Shown here piece by piece: positions 1 to 9,000 of a stretch of DNA of 64,000 nt. The translations under genes and the position numbers were made by a program. Position 1 is the first letter of the stretch, and the number at the start of each line of letters is the position of its first letter. The notes under the pieces were generated by a model. That model had not been told where the DNA came from, made no database searches, and saw nothing but the letters and a program-made list of their open reading frames with translations. This DNA is from Myxococcales bacterium (GTDB lineage Bacteria; Myxococcota; Myxococcia; Myxococcales; Myxococcaceae), in contig JADLDB010000086.1 of assembly GCA_020846875.1 (NCBI GenBank), positions 78,047 to 142,046 on the forward strand, given 5' to 3'.

Positions 1-793
1 GCCCCGAAGGCTCAGGCAGGGGCACCCCCAGGCGCGGCAGGCTCTCCAGCGGCACCCAGGCCTGCGCGCCCAGCGCCAACACCGGCAGCGCGTCGCACAG
101 CGACTCCACGCGGCCCGCGGCGGTGAGGGACACGCCTTCCACGTTGGCCTCCAGGCGCCGCAGCTCGAGCTCCCGGTCCTCCAGATCGACGGCCGCGCTC
201 ACCTGAAACTGGCCCAGGGTGAGCAGCCGTCCCTGCACCGTCGCGCTGCCCGAGCGCGCCTGCGCGTCGAGGTCGGCCGAGCGGCGGCCCAGCGACGCTG
301 CCACGTCCAGGCCCTCCAGCGCCACCGCCTGTCCGGAGGGCAGCGCGAGGCGCACGCTCCCCTGCTCCACCTTGAGCGCCCCCACCCGCAGGCGGCGCAG
401 CGCGTCCAGCGGGCAGCCGGCGGGCTCCTTCGACTCATCGCCCTGCGGCAGCGTGAGGTCCACCCGGGGCCGCACCAGCGCCACCTCGTGCAGCGACACG
501 TAGCCGGGGAACAGCCCGCGCAGGGACACCTCCGCCGAGTCCGCCGACGCTAGCGGTGCGGCCGCCCCGGGCTGCGAGACCGCCACCGCCTCGAGGCGCA
601 CGCCCATGGTCAGCGGCTGGAGCTCACACCGGCCGATGGCCACGTCCAGGCCCAGGAGGCCTGGGAGCCGCTCCCGCAACTCACCGCACACCAGCTCACC
701 CGCGCGCTCGGTGCGCAGAAGGAACACGAGCCCGACGACGCCCAGCGCCATCAGGCCTAGCGCTCTACGCCACCTGCGCCGCGGCTCGATCAC
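1..793 (-). CDS. TamB/AsmA-like translocation/assembly protein, N-terminal part (cut by window edge)
   Basis: The reading frame is open from a GTG at 791-793 to the window edge, 264 codons with no stop. The GTG is preceded by CGGAGGA, a good ribosome site about 7 nt away. Residues about 8-24 form one hydrophobic segment after a basic stretch (RRRWRR), which suggests a membrane-anchored protein with a large periplasmic domain. The remainder has alternating short strands and the motif pattern of the AsmA/TamB superfamily (segments such as SLRGLFPGYVSLHEVALVRP). Such proteins move lipid or help assemble outer-membrane proteins. The gene follows the ExeA-like ATPase gene by 36 nt and is probably in the same transcript. 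The family call is by pattern only, and the C-terminal domain that would settle it lies outside the window. Confidence 0.55.
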   Translation of the reverse strand, partial: MIEPRRRWRRALGLMALGVVGLVFLLRTERAGELVCGELRERLPGLLGLDVAIGRCELQPLTMGVRLEAVAVSQPGAAAPLASADSAEVSLRGLFPGYVSLHEVALVRPRVDLTLPQGDESKEPAGCPLDALRRLRVGALKVEQGSVRLALPSGQAVALEGLDVAASLGRRSADLDAQARSGSATVQGRLLTLGQFQVSAAVDLEDRELELRRLEANVEGVSLTAAGRVESLCDALPVLALGAQAWVPLESLPRLGVPLPEPSG

Positions 794-829
794 GGCGTGT
801 CCTCCGAGTCTTCAAACCGCGCCTTCGCG

Positions 830-2179
830 CTACAGCTTCCCCAGGCCCTCGAGGTAGCGGTCGATCTCCGCCAGATCCACTGCACCCTTGGGCCTTGCTG
901 CCCCACCCGCTCCCGGAGCCGACGGCGCGGGCGGAGGAAGAGGCGGCGGCATGGGGGCGCTGGCCCCCTCCTTCGCGACACCGGCCTCGCCGCCGGCGGG
1001 CGTCCCGGCGGGGACAGGCTCCGGCCCCACGGCCACCGGCTCGCGCCTGGACGCCACCGCCGCCGCGCTCGCCGGCGGGCGGTACGGCGCCTTCACCGGA
1101 GACCCCGCGGGCGCCGGCGGCGCCGGGGGCGCAGCGGGGAGGACGGCAGGCTTCAGGGCCACCGCTGCAGACGAGGCCGAAGACGGCACCGCCGAGGGCA
1201 CCGCGGGCCTGGGCGCCGCCCCGGGAGGCGGGGCCGCGGCGCTGGACGGTGCCATCACCGGAGTGATCGCCGGCGGGGGAACCGCCGCGCTCGCATCGGC
1301 GACCGGCGCTTGCGCGGGCGCCGCCGAGGGGGCCTCCGGCTGGGCCGCGGCTGCGTTGGTCCGGTTCGCCTCCAGCCCCAGGTTCTCGGCGATCTGCTCG
1401 ATCAGCTCGCCGGAGATCTCCGCGCTGCGCGAGAGGAAGCCTTCGAACAGCGCGTTGTCGCAGATGGTGTTGATCACCCGCGGCGTGCCGCCCGAGCGCC
1501 GGTGCACCGCCTGGATCGCCTCCCCGCCGAACGGCATCTTCGCGCTGCCGGCCAGCCGCAGCCGGTGCTTGATGTACGCCTCCGTGGAGTCGGCGCTGAA
1601 GGGCTCCAGCCGGTAGCGCATCGCCACCCGCTGGGCCAGCGGCGGGTCGAGCCTCAGGTTCTGCTCGATCTCCGGCAGCCCGAAGAAGACGAAGCTGATC
1701 AACTTCCGCTCCGGCACCTCGAGGTTGAGCAGCCCGCGGAACTCCTCCATCAGCTCGCGGGTCTCCAGCATCTGCGCCTCGTCGATCAGCACCACCGCCT
1801 TGCGGCCCTGCTCGTAGATCTGCAGGAGCCGCTGGTAGAGCTGCGAGAGCAGCGCCAGCTTCTCCTGCGCGGGGTTCTCCACGCCCAACTGCAGGGCGAT
1901 CCGCTTGAGCAGCCAGCCGGCGGTGATCCCCGAGTGGATGATCACCAGCAGCGCCGCCTCGTACTCCTCCTCGGGCAGCGAATCGAGCAGCCGCCGGGCC
2001 AGCGTCGTCTTCCCCGCGCCGATGTCGCCCACCAGCACCGCCAGCCCCTTCATCGAGCTGGCCGCGTACAACAGCCGCGTCAACGCCTGCTGGTGCTGCG
2101 GGGCGTTGTAATAGAAGCGGCTCACCGGCGCGTTGCTGAACGGCTCCGAGGTGAGTCCGAAGTACTCCAGGTAGCTCAT
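830..2179 (-). CDS. ExeA/GspA-like AAA+ ATPase with long Pro/Ala-rich tail
   Basis: The protein has 449 residues. The N-terminus (YLEYFGLTSEPFSNAP) is the usual start of the ExeA/GspA family. The Walker A is GDIGAGKT near residue 52 and the Walker B is VVLIDEAQ near 130, with sensor and arginine-finger regions to about residue 270. From about 275 to 420 it is almost entirely Pro, Ala and Val, probably disordered, followed by a short C-terminal motif (DLAEIDRYLEGLGKL). In Aeromonas, ExeA with ExeB helps assemble the type II secretin through peptidoglycan. Here the nearest secretin is PilQ, about 7 kb upstream in the same gene run. It starts 6 nt after sgmX ends. A role in polar secretin or pilus placement is inference from position. 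No transmembrane segment is seen. Confidence 0.75.
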   Translation of the reverse strand: MSYLEYFGLTSEPFSNAPVSRFYYNAPQHQQALTRLLYAASSMKGLAVLVGDIGAGKTTLARRLLDSLPEEEYEAALLVIIHSGITAGWLLKRIALQLGVENPAQEKLALLSQLYQRLLQIYEQGRKAVVLIDEAQMLETRELMEEFRGLLNLEVPERKLISFVFFGLPEIEQNLRLDPPLAQRVAMRYRLEPFSADSTEAYIKHRLRLAGSAKMPFGGEAIQAVHRRSGGTPRVINTICDNALFEGFLSRSAEISGELIEQIAENLGLEANRTNAAAAQPEAPSAAPAQAPVADASAAVPPPAITPVMAPSSAAAPPPGAAPRPAVPSAVPSSASSAAVALKPAVLPAAPPAPPAPAGSPVKAPYRPPASAAAVASRREPVAVGPEPVPAGTPAGGEAGVAKEGASAPMPPPLPPPAPSAPGAGGAARPKGAVDLAEIDRYLEGLGKL

Positions 2180-2185
2180 GGCGCG

Positions 2186-5104
2186 TTACACGTAGCCGAC
2201 CTTGCGCGCGGGTCGGCCTCCTCCAGACGGCGGGCGGCCTCCACCAGCGGGAGGTTGGGGCGGGGGGGCCTCGTCGTCCTCCGGCGTGGCCACCGCGGAC
2301 AAGCGCTCGACGTGCGCGGCCACGTCGCGGAAGGCCCCGTCGAGGCCCTGCACCCGCAGGTACTGCCCCAGGGCCCTGCCCGTCTGCCCGGCGCCCTCGT
2401 AGGCGCTGGCCAGGTCGTAGCGGAGCGCCTTCTCCACGTCTCCCTTCGCGAGCTCGGTCTGCAACGCCTGCAGGAAGGCCTCCACCGACTGCGCGAAGTC
2501 CCCCTTCATCGTCTGCAGGAGGCCGATCATCGACAGGCAGTCGATCTCCTTGCGCTTGCCCACACAGCCCTTGCGCGCGATGGAGAACTCGCTCACCGCG
2601 TCGTCGATGAGGCCCATCTCCTTGTAGGCCACGCCCAGATCGTAGTGGGTGTCCACGTCCTCGGGCTTGACAACCTTCTCCAGCCCTTTCTTGAACTCGG
2701 CGAACACCTCCTCCACCGACACCTGGTAGTCGTCGCCCCCCGCGCTGCCTACCTCGGGAGCCGCCTGCTCCTGCGAGAAGTCGCCCAGCTCGCTGGCCAG
2801 CTCGGCGGCGAGATCGAACGCGTCGCGCCCCGCCGCGCCGTTGCTGCCCGCGTCAGGCGCCTCCGGGGCCGGCGCGCCGCCCGCCGCCGCCTGCTCCATC
2901 TGCGCCATCAACTGCGTGGCGCGCGGGTGATCGGGGTAGGCGATGAGGATCGTGTCCAGGATCTCCCGCGCCTCGTCGTACAGGCCCTGCTCGATGAAGA
3001 AGGTGGCCTCGTCGCACTCCTCCGAAGCCGTCTCCTCCTCTGGCGGCGCCTCGACGGCTTCCTCGATGGGCTGCGCCGGGGTGGGCTGCTCGAAGGCCTC
3101 GTCGGGCACGATCCCCACGCCGGTCGGGGGCTCGGCGTCGAGGTCCTCGAAGGACGTCTCCTCGACGGGAGCCCTGCGACCGTGCGCCACCGCGGACGAC
3201 TTCACCCCGACGGTCGTCTTGAGCAGCGACGGATCGAGGCGCGGCGCCACGCGGGTGGGCGCTTCGTGCTCGTCGTCCCCCAGCCCCGGCGGCGCGTCGA
3301 AGTCGTAGCCCGGGGCGGTGGTCGCCGGGATGCTCATCACCGGAATGCCCGTGCCGCCGGTGGGCTCGTCCTGCTCTTCCAAATCGGCCACGGGGAACTC
3401 GCCGGTCGAGGGCTCGGGCTCGTCCAGTTGGGGCGCGGCGTATTCCTGGTCGAAGTCCGAGACGACCTGATCCGAGGCGCCGCCGTCGTCTCCGTAGCCG
3501 GCCACCGGCGGAGGCTCGACGTCCACCCGCGCCGCCGCCGCTGCGTCGGCAGGCGTCATCAGCAGCTCTTCGTTGCTGGTGAGCGGCTCGTCCGCCAGCG
3601 CCGCTTCCTCGACCACCTCGTCGCCGGTGACCGCCACCTCGGCCGAGATCACCTCGTCCGGCTCGTCGGCGACGATCACGTCGTCGTCGCTCGAGTCTAC
3701 GAGGATCGCGTCGTCGTGCCCGCCGTCCTGCTCCGCTTCCTGCTGCGTGCCGGTCGCGCCGCCCGCCACCCGCAGCGCCGAGAGGAACACCGGCACCTCG
3801 GGGTGCCCCGGGTTCTGCTGGAGGATCGCCGCCAGGTAGGGCTGCGCGCGCGCCCCGTCCCCGGAGCGGGTGTGCAGCCGCAGCACGTTGAGCAACTGCT
3901 CGAAGGCCTGCGCGTGGTTGTTGGACGCCACGTAGATGGCGTAGGCCTTCTCGTGCGCGTCGATGTTCTCAGGCTCGACGGAGAACACCTTCCGCAGGTG
4001 CTCCAGCGCTTTGTCGTGCAGCCCGTACTTCACGTAGACGTCGGTCTCCGTGAGCAGCTTGCTGATGTTGTCTGTCTTCGGCCTGCCCGCGGGGGCGGCG
4101 TAGGCGGCCTGGGCGGCGGTGGCCTGCTGCGCGGGCTGGGCCGGCTGGTAGACGGGGGCCGCGGCGGTGACGACGGCGCTGGCCACCGGCATGGGCGGTG
4201 CGGACGGCGGGGGCGCGAGCGCGGCTTCCCGGGCCTGCACGTCGGGATCGTTGGGATCGAGCTGGCTCACCTGCAGCCAGACCTGCTCGGCCTCGCTCTG
4301 CTGGCCGCGATCTTCGTAGGCGCGCGCCAGCTCCTTGTAGACGCTGATCGTCTTGGACGTCTGCCCCAGCCCCTGGAAGGCCACGGCCAGGAGCCGCAGG
4401 GTCTCGATGTCGCGGCTGTCGGCCTTGAAGCAGATCTGCAGCTTGGCCAGGGCGCGCTTCTGATCGTTCCGCTGGAGGTACAGCTCGGCCAGCTCCCGGG
4501 CCAGGCCCAGGTTGTTGGGATCCATCGCCGACAAGCGCTCGGCCACCCGCAGGTAGTCGTCGATGCGGTTGCTGCGCTTCAAGTGCTCGGCGGCGCGCTG
4601 GAACTCGCCCATGGCCTCGCCGTTCATCCCCTCGCGCACGTAGAGGTCGGCCAGCTTCACCCGCGACGCCACGTTGTCCGGGTCGAGATCCACCATCTTC
4701 TTGAGGACGTCGAGGCTCGCGCGCGTGTCGCCCAGCTTGTCGTGGTGGTTGGCGACGATCTGGTAGTACGCCATCGCCTCGCCGAGCAGCTGCAGGTGCT
4801 GGTGCAGCTCGGCCAGCTTGATGTTGATGTCGATGAGCGACGGATCGAGCTTGAGGACCTGCTTGTAGAGCGCCACCGCCTTCAGGAAGAAGCCGTCGGT
4901 GGTGTAGCTCTCTGCGACCCGCGTGAAGAACTGCGCCGCCTGCGACGAGTCGTTCTTCTTCTGGTACAGCTCCCCCATCTTCTGGAGGATCCGAACGTCC
5001 TTCGGATCGATCTCCAGGATCTTCTGGTACTCCTTGATCGCCTTGTCGTAGGCCCCCTTGGCGACCAGCTTCGCGGCGGCCTCGATGATCTTGTTCTTGT
5101 CCAA
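2186..5104 (-). CDS. sgmX: SgmX-like TPR protein, activator of type IV pili
   Basis: The protein has 972 residues. Tandem TPR units fill about residues 1-300 (start MDKNKIIEAAAKLVAKGAYD). A Pro/Ala linker and one or two further TPRs follow (345-430). Next is a very acidic, probably disordered linker (about 450-690), a lone TPR pair (about 695-750), and three C-terminal TPRs (about 805-935). In M. xanthus SgmX is a cytoplasmic polar protein that couples MglA-GTP to pilus formation, and its C-terminal TPRs are reported to contact polarity proteins. The layout and the accC-sgmX order fit that protein. The start codon is TTG with no clear Shine-Dalgarno sequence, and no in-frame ATG lies nearby. 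A 132-nt gap separates it from accC, so it may have its own promoter. Confidence 0.8.
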   Translation of the reverse strand: MDKNKIIEAAAKLVAKGAYDKAIKEYQKILEIDPKDVRILQKMGELYQKKNDSSQAAQFFTRVAESYTTDGFFLKAVALYKQVLKLDPSLIDINIKLAELHQHLQLLGEAMAYYQIVANHHDKLGDTRASLDVLKKMVDLDPDNVASRVKLADLYVREGMNGEAMGEFQRAAEHLKRSNRIDDYLRVAERLSAMDPNNLGLARELAELYLQRNDQKRALAKLQICFKADSRDIETLRLLAVAFQGLGQTSKTISVYKELARAYEDRGQQSEAEQVWLQVSQLDPNDPDVQAREAALAPPPSAPPMPVASAVVTAAAPVYQPAQPAQQATAAQAAYAAPAGRPKTDNISKLLTETDVYVKYGLHDKALEHLRKVFSVEPENIDAHEKAYAIYVASNNHAQAFEQLLNVLRLHTRSGDGARAQPYLAAILQQNPGHPEVPVFLSALRVAGGATGTQQEAEQDGGHDDAILVDSSDDDVIVADEPDEVISAEVAVTGDEVVEEAALADEPLTSNEELLMTPADAAAAARVDVEPPPVAGYGDDGGASDQVVSDFDQEYAAPQLDEPEPSTGEFPVADLEEQDEPTGGTGIPVMSIPATTAPGYDFDAPPGLGDDEHEAPTRVAPRLDPSLLKTTVGVKSSAVAHGRRAPVEETSFEDLDAEPPTGVGIVPDEAFEQPTPAQPIEEAVEAPPEEETASEECDEATFFIEQGLYDEAREILDTILIAYPDHPRATQLMAQMEQAAAGGAPAPEAPDAGSNGAAGRDAFDLAAELASELGDFSQEQAAPEVGSAGGDDYQVSVEEVFAEFKKGLEKVVKPEDVDTHYDLGVAYKEMGLIDDAVSEFSIARKGCVGKRKEIDCLSMIGLLQTMKGDFAQSVEAFLQALQTELAKGDVEKALRYDLASAYEGAGQTGRALGQYLRVQGLDGAFRDVAAHVERLSAVATPEDDEAPPPQPPAGGGRPPSGGGRPARKVGYV

Positions 5105-5236
5105 GGAACCGGAACGACTCGGGTTTTGCGTGGCGAAACAACAACGACAGCCCGCCGACGCTAGCAGGTCGAGTGCAGCGGTCCAAGAAGCTTGCAGGCC
5201 CGGTGCGCTCCCCGAAGGTGGAGTGTCCCCCGAGCG

Positions 5237-6622
5237 CTAGGGGGTCTCTTCGATGGCCTTCTTCAGCCGCTGGCTGCCCGTCTCGGAGGCGTGCATGCGC
5301 TCGACGAAGCGGGTGTCGTAGTCCCCTCGCAGAAAGCTGTCTTCCTGCAGGGCCGCGCGGTGAAAAGCGATGTTCGTGCGGATCCCCTGGATCACGTACT
5401 CCCCCAGGGCCCGCCGCATCCGCTTGATCGCCTGAGCCCGGTCGTCGGCGGTGACGATCAGCTTGGCCACCAGCGAGTCGTAGTGAGGTGGGATGGTGTA
5501 GTTCTCGTAGGCAGCGGAGTCGACGCGCACGCCCAGGCCGCCGGGCGGGTTGTAGCCGGTGATCTTCCCCGGCCAGGGGGCGAAGGTGACCGGATCCTCG
5601 GCGTTGACCCGGCACTCGATGGCGGCGCCCTTGAGGCGGACGTCCGCCTGGGTGAACCAGAGCTTCTCGCCGGCGGCGAGGCGGAGCTGCGTGCGCAACA
5701 GATCGATGCCGGTCACCTGCTCCGTCACCGGGTGCTCGACCTGCACGCGGGTGTTCATCTCCATGAAGTAGAAGCGGCCCTTCTCGTCCATCAGGTACTC
5801 GATGGTGCCGAGGTTGGTGTAGCCGATCTTCTGCATCGCCTCGAGGGACACGCGGCCCATCTCCTCGCGCAGCTCGGGGCTGACGCCGGCCGACGGGCTC
5901 TCTTCGATCAGCTTCTGGTGACGGCGCTGCACGCTGCACTCGCGCTCGAAGAGGTGGACGATGTTCCCGTGCTCGTCGCCGACGATCTGGATCTCGATGT
6001 GCCTGGGCTTCTCCACGTACCGCTCGAGGTACATGTCCCCGTTGGAGAACGCGTTCACCGCCTCGGCGGACGCGGTGGCGAAGGCCTGGGCCAGCGCCCG
6101 CGGCTCACGGACGATCTTCATCCCCCGGCCGCCGCCGCCCGCCGCCGCCTTGAGGATCACCGGAAAGCCGACCTCCCGGGCCACCGCCTCGGCTTCGTCG
6201 GCGCCCTTCAGCACGCCAGGAGATCCCGGCAGCAGCGGCAGCCCCGCCGCCTTGGCCGCCTCGCGCGCCCGCACCTTGTTCCCCATCAGCCGGATCAGCT
6301 CGGGCTTGGGGCCGATGAAGGTGATCTGGCACTTCCGGCAGACCTCGGCGAACTCCGCGTTCTCCGAGAGGAAGCCGTAGCCGGGGTGGATCGCGTCGGC
6401 CCGAGTGATCTCTGCGGCGGACAACAGCGCCGGCACGTTCAAATAGCTCTCGCGCGACGGCGGCGGCCCGATGCACACCGCCTCGTCGGCGAAGCGCACG
6501 TGCAGGGCGTTGGCGTCGGCGGTGGAGTGCACCGCCACGGTGGCGATGTCGAGCTCCTTGCAGGCGCGGATCACCCGCAGCGCGATTTCCCCGCGGTTCG
6601 CGATGAGCACCTTCTTGAACAA
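5237..6622 (-). CDS. accC: Acetyl-CoA carboxylase, biotin carboxylase subunit
   Basis: The protein has 461 residues, close to the usual 450. It carries the biotin carboxylase N-domain ([19 protein letters not shown]), the ATP-grasp glycine loop GGGGRGM near residue 165, and the conserved [15 protein letters not shown] block near 290. It uses ATP and bicarbonate to carboxylate biotin carried by AccB, the first half-reaction of malonyl-CoA synthesis, in the cytoplasm. The start is TTG with a strong ribosome site (GGGAGG, 7 nt spacing). It lies 33 nt after accB, so the two are co-transcribed with efp and probably mglC. No missing catalytic residues were noticed. Confidence 0.95.
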   Translation of the reverse strand: MFKKVLIANRGEIALRVIRACKELDIATVAVHSTADANALHVRFADEAVCIGPPPSRESYLNVPALLSAAEITRADAIHPGYGFLSENAEFAEVCRKCQITFIGPKPELIRLMGNKVRAREAAKAAGLPLLPGSPGVLKGADEAEAVAREVGFPVILKAAAGGGGRGMKIVREPRALAQAFATASAEAVNAFSNGDMYLERYVEKPRHIEIQIVGDEHGNIVHLFERECSVQRRHQKLIEESPSAGVSPELREEMGRVSLEAMQKIGYTNLGTIEYLMDEKGRFYFMEMNTRVQVEHPVTEQVTGIDLLRTQLRLAAGEKLWFTQADVRLKGAAIECRVNAEDPVTFAPWPGKITGYNPPGGLGVRVDSAAYENYTIPPHYDSLVAKLIVTADDRAQAIKRMRRALGEYVIQGIRTNIAFHRAALQEDSFLRGDYDTRFVERMHASETGSQRLKKAIEETP

Positions 6623-6655
6623 GCGCTTGCCTCCCGAAAGCTGCCTGGGTGAGCG

Positions 6656-7213
<558 letters not shown>

Positions 7214-7221
7214 GCGCTTGT

Positions 7222-7800
7222 CTAGCCTCCGACGGCGACGCGGGTCAGGTACTTCCCGTCGCGCGTGTCGATCTTGAGCACGTCACCTTCGTTGATGAAC
7301 AAGGGCACGTTCACCGTGTACCCGGTCTCCAGGGTGGCCGGCTTGGTGGCGCCGGACACGGTGTCGCCGCGCACGCCCGGATCGCACTTGGTCACCGCGA
7401 GCTCGACCGAGTTGGGCAGCGTCACGCCGATCGCCTTGCCGTTGTAGAACATCACCGCGACGTCGATGTTCTCCTTGAGGAAGTTCTTCGCCTCTCCCAG
7501 CACGCCCTCGTTCACGAAGGTCTGCTCGAAGGTCTTCTTCTCCATGAAGTGGAACTCGTCGCCCTGGACGTAGAGGAACTGCATGTCCTTCTCCTCGATG
7601 TCCGGGCGCCCCACCTTCTCGCCCGACTTCAAGGTCGGCTGCAGCACGCGGCCGTTGAGCAGGTTCTTGATCGACGTGCGCACGAAGGCCGAGCCCTTGC
7701 CCGGCTTGACGTGCTGGAAGTCGAGGATCTCGTAGGGATCCCCGTCATATTCGATCTTGAGGCCCTTCCGGAATTCAGACGTGTCGTACACACCAGCCAT
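7222..7800 (-). CDS. efp: Translation elongation factor EF-P
   Basis: The protein has 192 residues and the three-barrel EF-P pattern. The N-terminal KOW-like domain carries the tip loop KPGKGSAF near residues 32-39, whose lysine (K35 here) is the residue that is modified and contacts the P-site tRNA. The C-terminal OB domain ends in LKIDTRDGKYLTRV. EF-P relieves ribosome stalling at polyproline runs, and several proteins in this window are rich in such runs. A longer in-frame start is possible, but ATG 7798-7800 with an upstream GAAGGAC gives the family-standard length. It follows mglC after a 138-nt gap and precedes accB by 8 nt. Confidence 0.95.
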   Translation of the reverse strand: MAGVYDTSEFRKGLKIEYDGDPYEILDFQHVKPGKGSAFVRTSIKNLLNGRVLQPTLKSGEKVGRPDIEEKDMQFLYVQGDEFHFMEKKTFEQTFVNEGVLGEAKNFLKENIDVAVMFYNGKAIGVTLPNSVELAVTKCDPGVRGDTVSGATKPATLETGYTVNVPLFINEGDVLKIDTRDGKYLTRVAVGG

Positions 7801-7938
7801 CGCTTGGGTCCTTCGCCTTTGGAGGAAAGTGGCGCGCTGTCTACCTGCCGGTCCCCGCCGGGGCAAGGACGGAAAGCCGGCACCCAGCCCGGCTGTCGCG
7901 GCGCGTCAGGAGTGACGAAGGACGGGCTGGCCGAAGGG

Positions 7939-8313
7939 CTACAGCTCTTTGCCCACGTCGCCCGCCTTGATCCGCAGGACGTAGCGGCCCTTGCCGTAGT
8001 TGCCGGACGGCAGCATGCCCAGGACGAGGAAGTAGTCGGCGTTCACCATGCGCATCAGGGTGATCACCTTCTCGCTGTTCACGCTCAGCTCAGCCACCTT
8101 GCCCGTCTTGAGCGTCTCGGCCGTGTTCTTCAGCTGCATGAGCAGGTTGGCGTACTCCACCCAGGCGTTGGTCAGCTCCAGGCTGGCGGCCGCGGCGGCG
8201 GTGGCGTCGGACTGAAACGTCTCTACCGCGATGCCGTCGAAGCCCATCACGCTGCAGGCGATGGCGCCGTCGACCTGCGTGACGATGGCTCTGAGGTGAT
8301 CGGAGAAGGCCAT
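7939..8313 (-). CDS. mglC: MglC-like roadblock/LC7 protein
   Basis: The protein has 124 residues and is a single roadblock/LC7 domain: an N-terminal helix (FSDHLRAIVTQVDGAIACSVM), a central strand-helix unit with VEYANLLMQLKN, and a last hairpin ending ADYFLVLGMLPSGNYGKGRYVLRI. In M. xanthus MglC is a roadblock paralogue of the MglA GTPase-activating protein MglB. It links polarity proteins and affects cell reversals. The neighbour order lipoprotein-mglC-efp-accB-accC-sgmX fits that locus. It begins 7 nt after the lipoprotein ends. Other roadblock proteins cannot be excluded on sequence alone, and position is what supports the specific name. Confidence 0.75.
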   Translation of the reverse strand: MAFSDHLRAIVTQVDGAIACSVMGFDGIAVETFQSDATAAAAASLELTNAWVEYANLLMQLKNTAETLKTGKVAELSVNSEKVITLMRMVNADYFLVLGMLPSGNYGKGRYVLRIKAGDVGKEL

Positions 8314-8320
8314 GGACCGC

Positions 8321-8992
8321 TCAGGGGCAGCCGGGCGCGCCGACCAGGTTGTCGCAGCAAAGGCTCTTGGAGACAGAATGCGTCGACTGTCCGGGGTAGT
8401 TGCACTCGCCTACCACCGGCTGCTGGAAGCCGGTCATGCAATTGGCCGGGTCGCTGGCGATCACCCGGATCGGGTACACCAGCGCGCCCGTGGTGACCGC
8501 CGCGCGGTCGCCCGACATGTAGCCCCGAGCCTCTACAGACACCTGCAGCTCCACGTCGTCACCGGGCGCCACGTCCGCCATCAGCCGGTCCGCCACCTGT
8601 GGAGAGATCAGGTTGACGTTCGTCTTCGCCGCTCCAGAGTCGAAATGCAGGGCCCTGGCGTACTGGACCGGGTCGAGCCGCCCAAGCGAGGTCTTGTAGG
8701 ACAGCACGATCCGATCGAGGATTGGGCGGTTCCGATTCTCTGGCTCGAGGACGTGTGAGCCCACCACGACCTCATTCTGAACGAAGCTCTCGTTACCCGT
8801 GATCAAAAGGCTGAGCTGGAAGAATGGCGCGCCCGGGGCGATATCCAGCGTCCCGCCATTGGAGAAGTCATCATCGATCGGTTTGCAGTCCGAGTCCACC
8901 GAAAGGAAGCCCTCGATGCGCAACTGGGTAGGGCTGGGAGCACAAGCCACGACCAGGGGCGCCAGGGCAAGCAGAAAGTGCGTTCGTGTCAT
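8321..8992 (-). CDS. Unknown lipoprotein between pilQ and mglC
   Basis: The protein has 223 residues counted from the ATG at 8990-8992, and a longer in-frame start lies 12 nt upstream. The N-terminus is a lipoprotein signal: MTRTHFLL, a hydrophobic run, then lipobox VVAC with Cys near 17. The mature part is rich in beta-strand-like stretches and has a cysteine cluster at the C-terminus (NCMTG, ECNYPG, LCCDN, GCP) that could form disulfides. I do not recognise a family. It starts 8 nt after the pilQ stop and ends 7 nt before mglC, so it is very likely co-translated with the secretin. A periplasmic or outer-membrane role with PilQ is inference from position. Confidence 0.75.
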   Translation of the reverse strand: MTRTHFLLALAPLVVACAPSPTQLRIEGFLSVDSDCKPIDDDFSNGGTLDIAPGAPFFQLSLLITGNESFVQNEVVVGSHVLEPENRNRPILDRIVLSYKTSLGRLDPVQYARALHFDSGAAKTNVNLISPQVADRLMADVAPGDDVELQVSVEARGYMSGDRAAVTTGALVYPIRVIASDPANCMTGFQQPVVGECNYPGQSTHSVSKSLCCDNLVGAPGCP

Positions 8993-9000
8993 GGCGGGCC

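Noticed and set aside
797..5164. A 1455-codon plus-strand open frame opposite the ExeA-like and sgmX genes.
   Set aside because: It mirrors two well-supported minus-strand genes, its protein is Arg/His/Leu repeats typical of antisense frames in GC-rich DNA, and no motif is seen.
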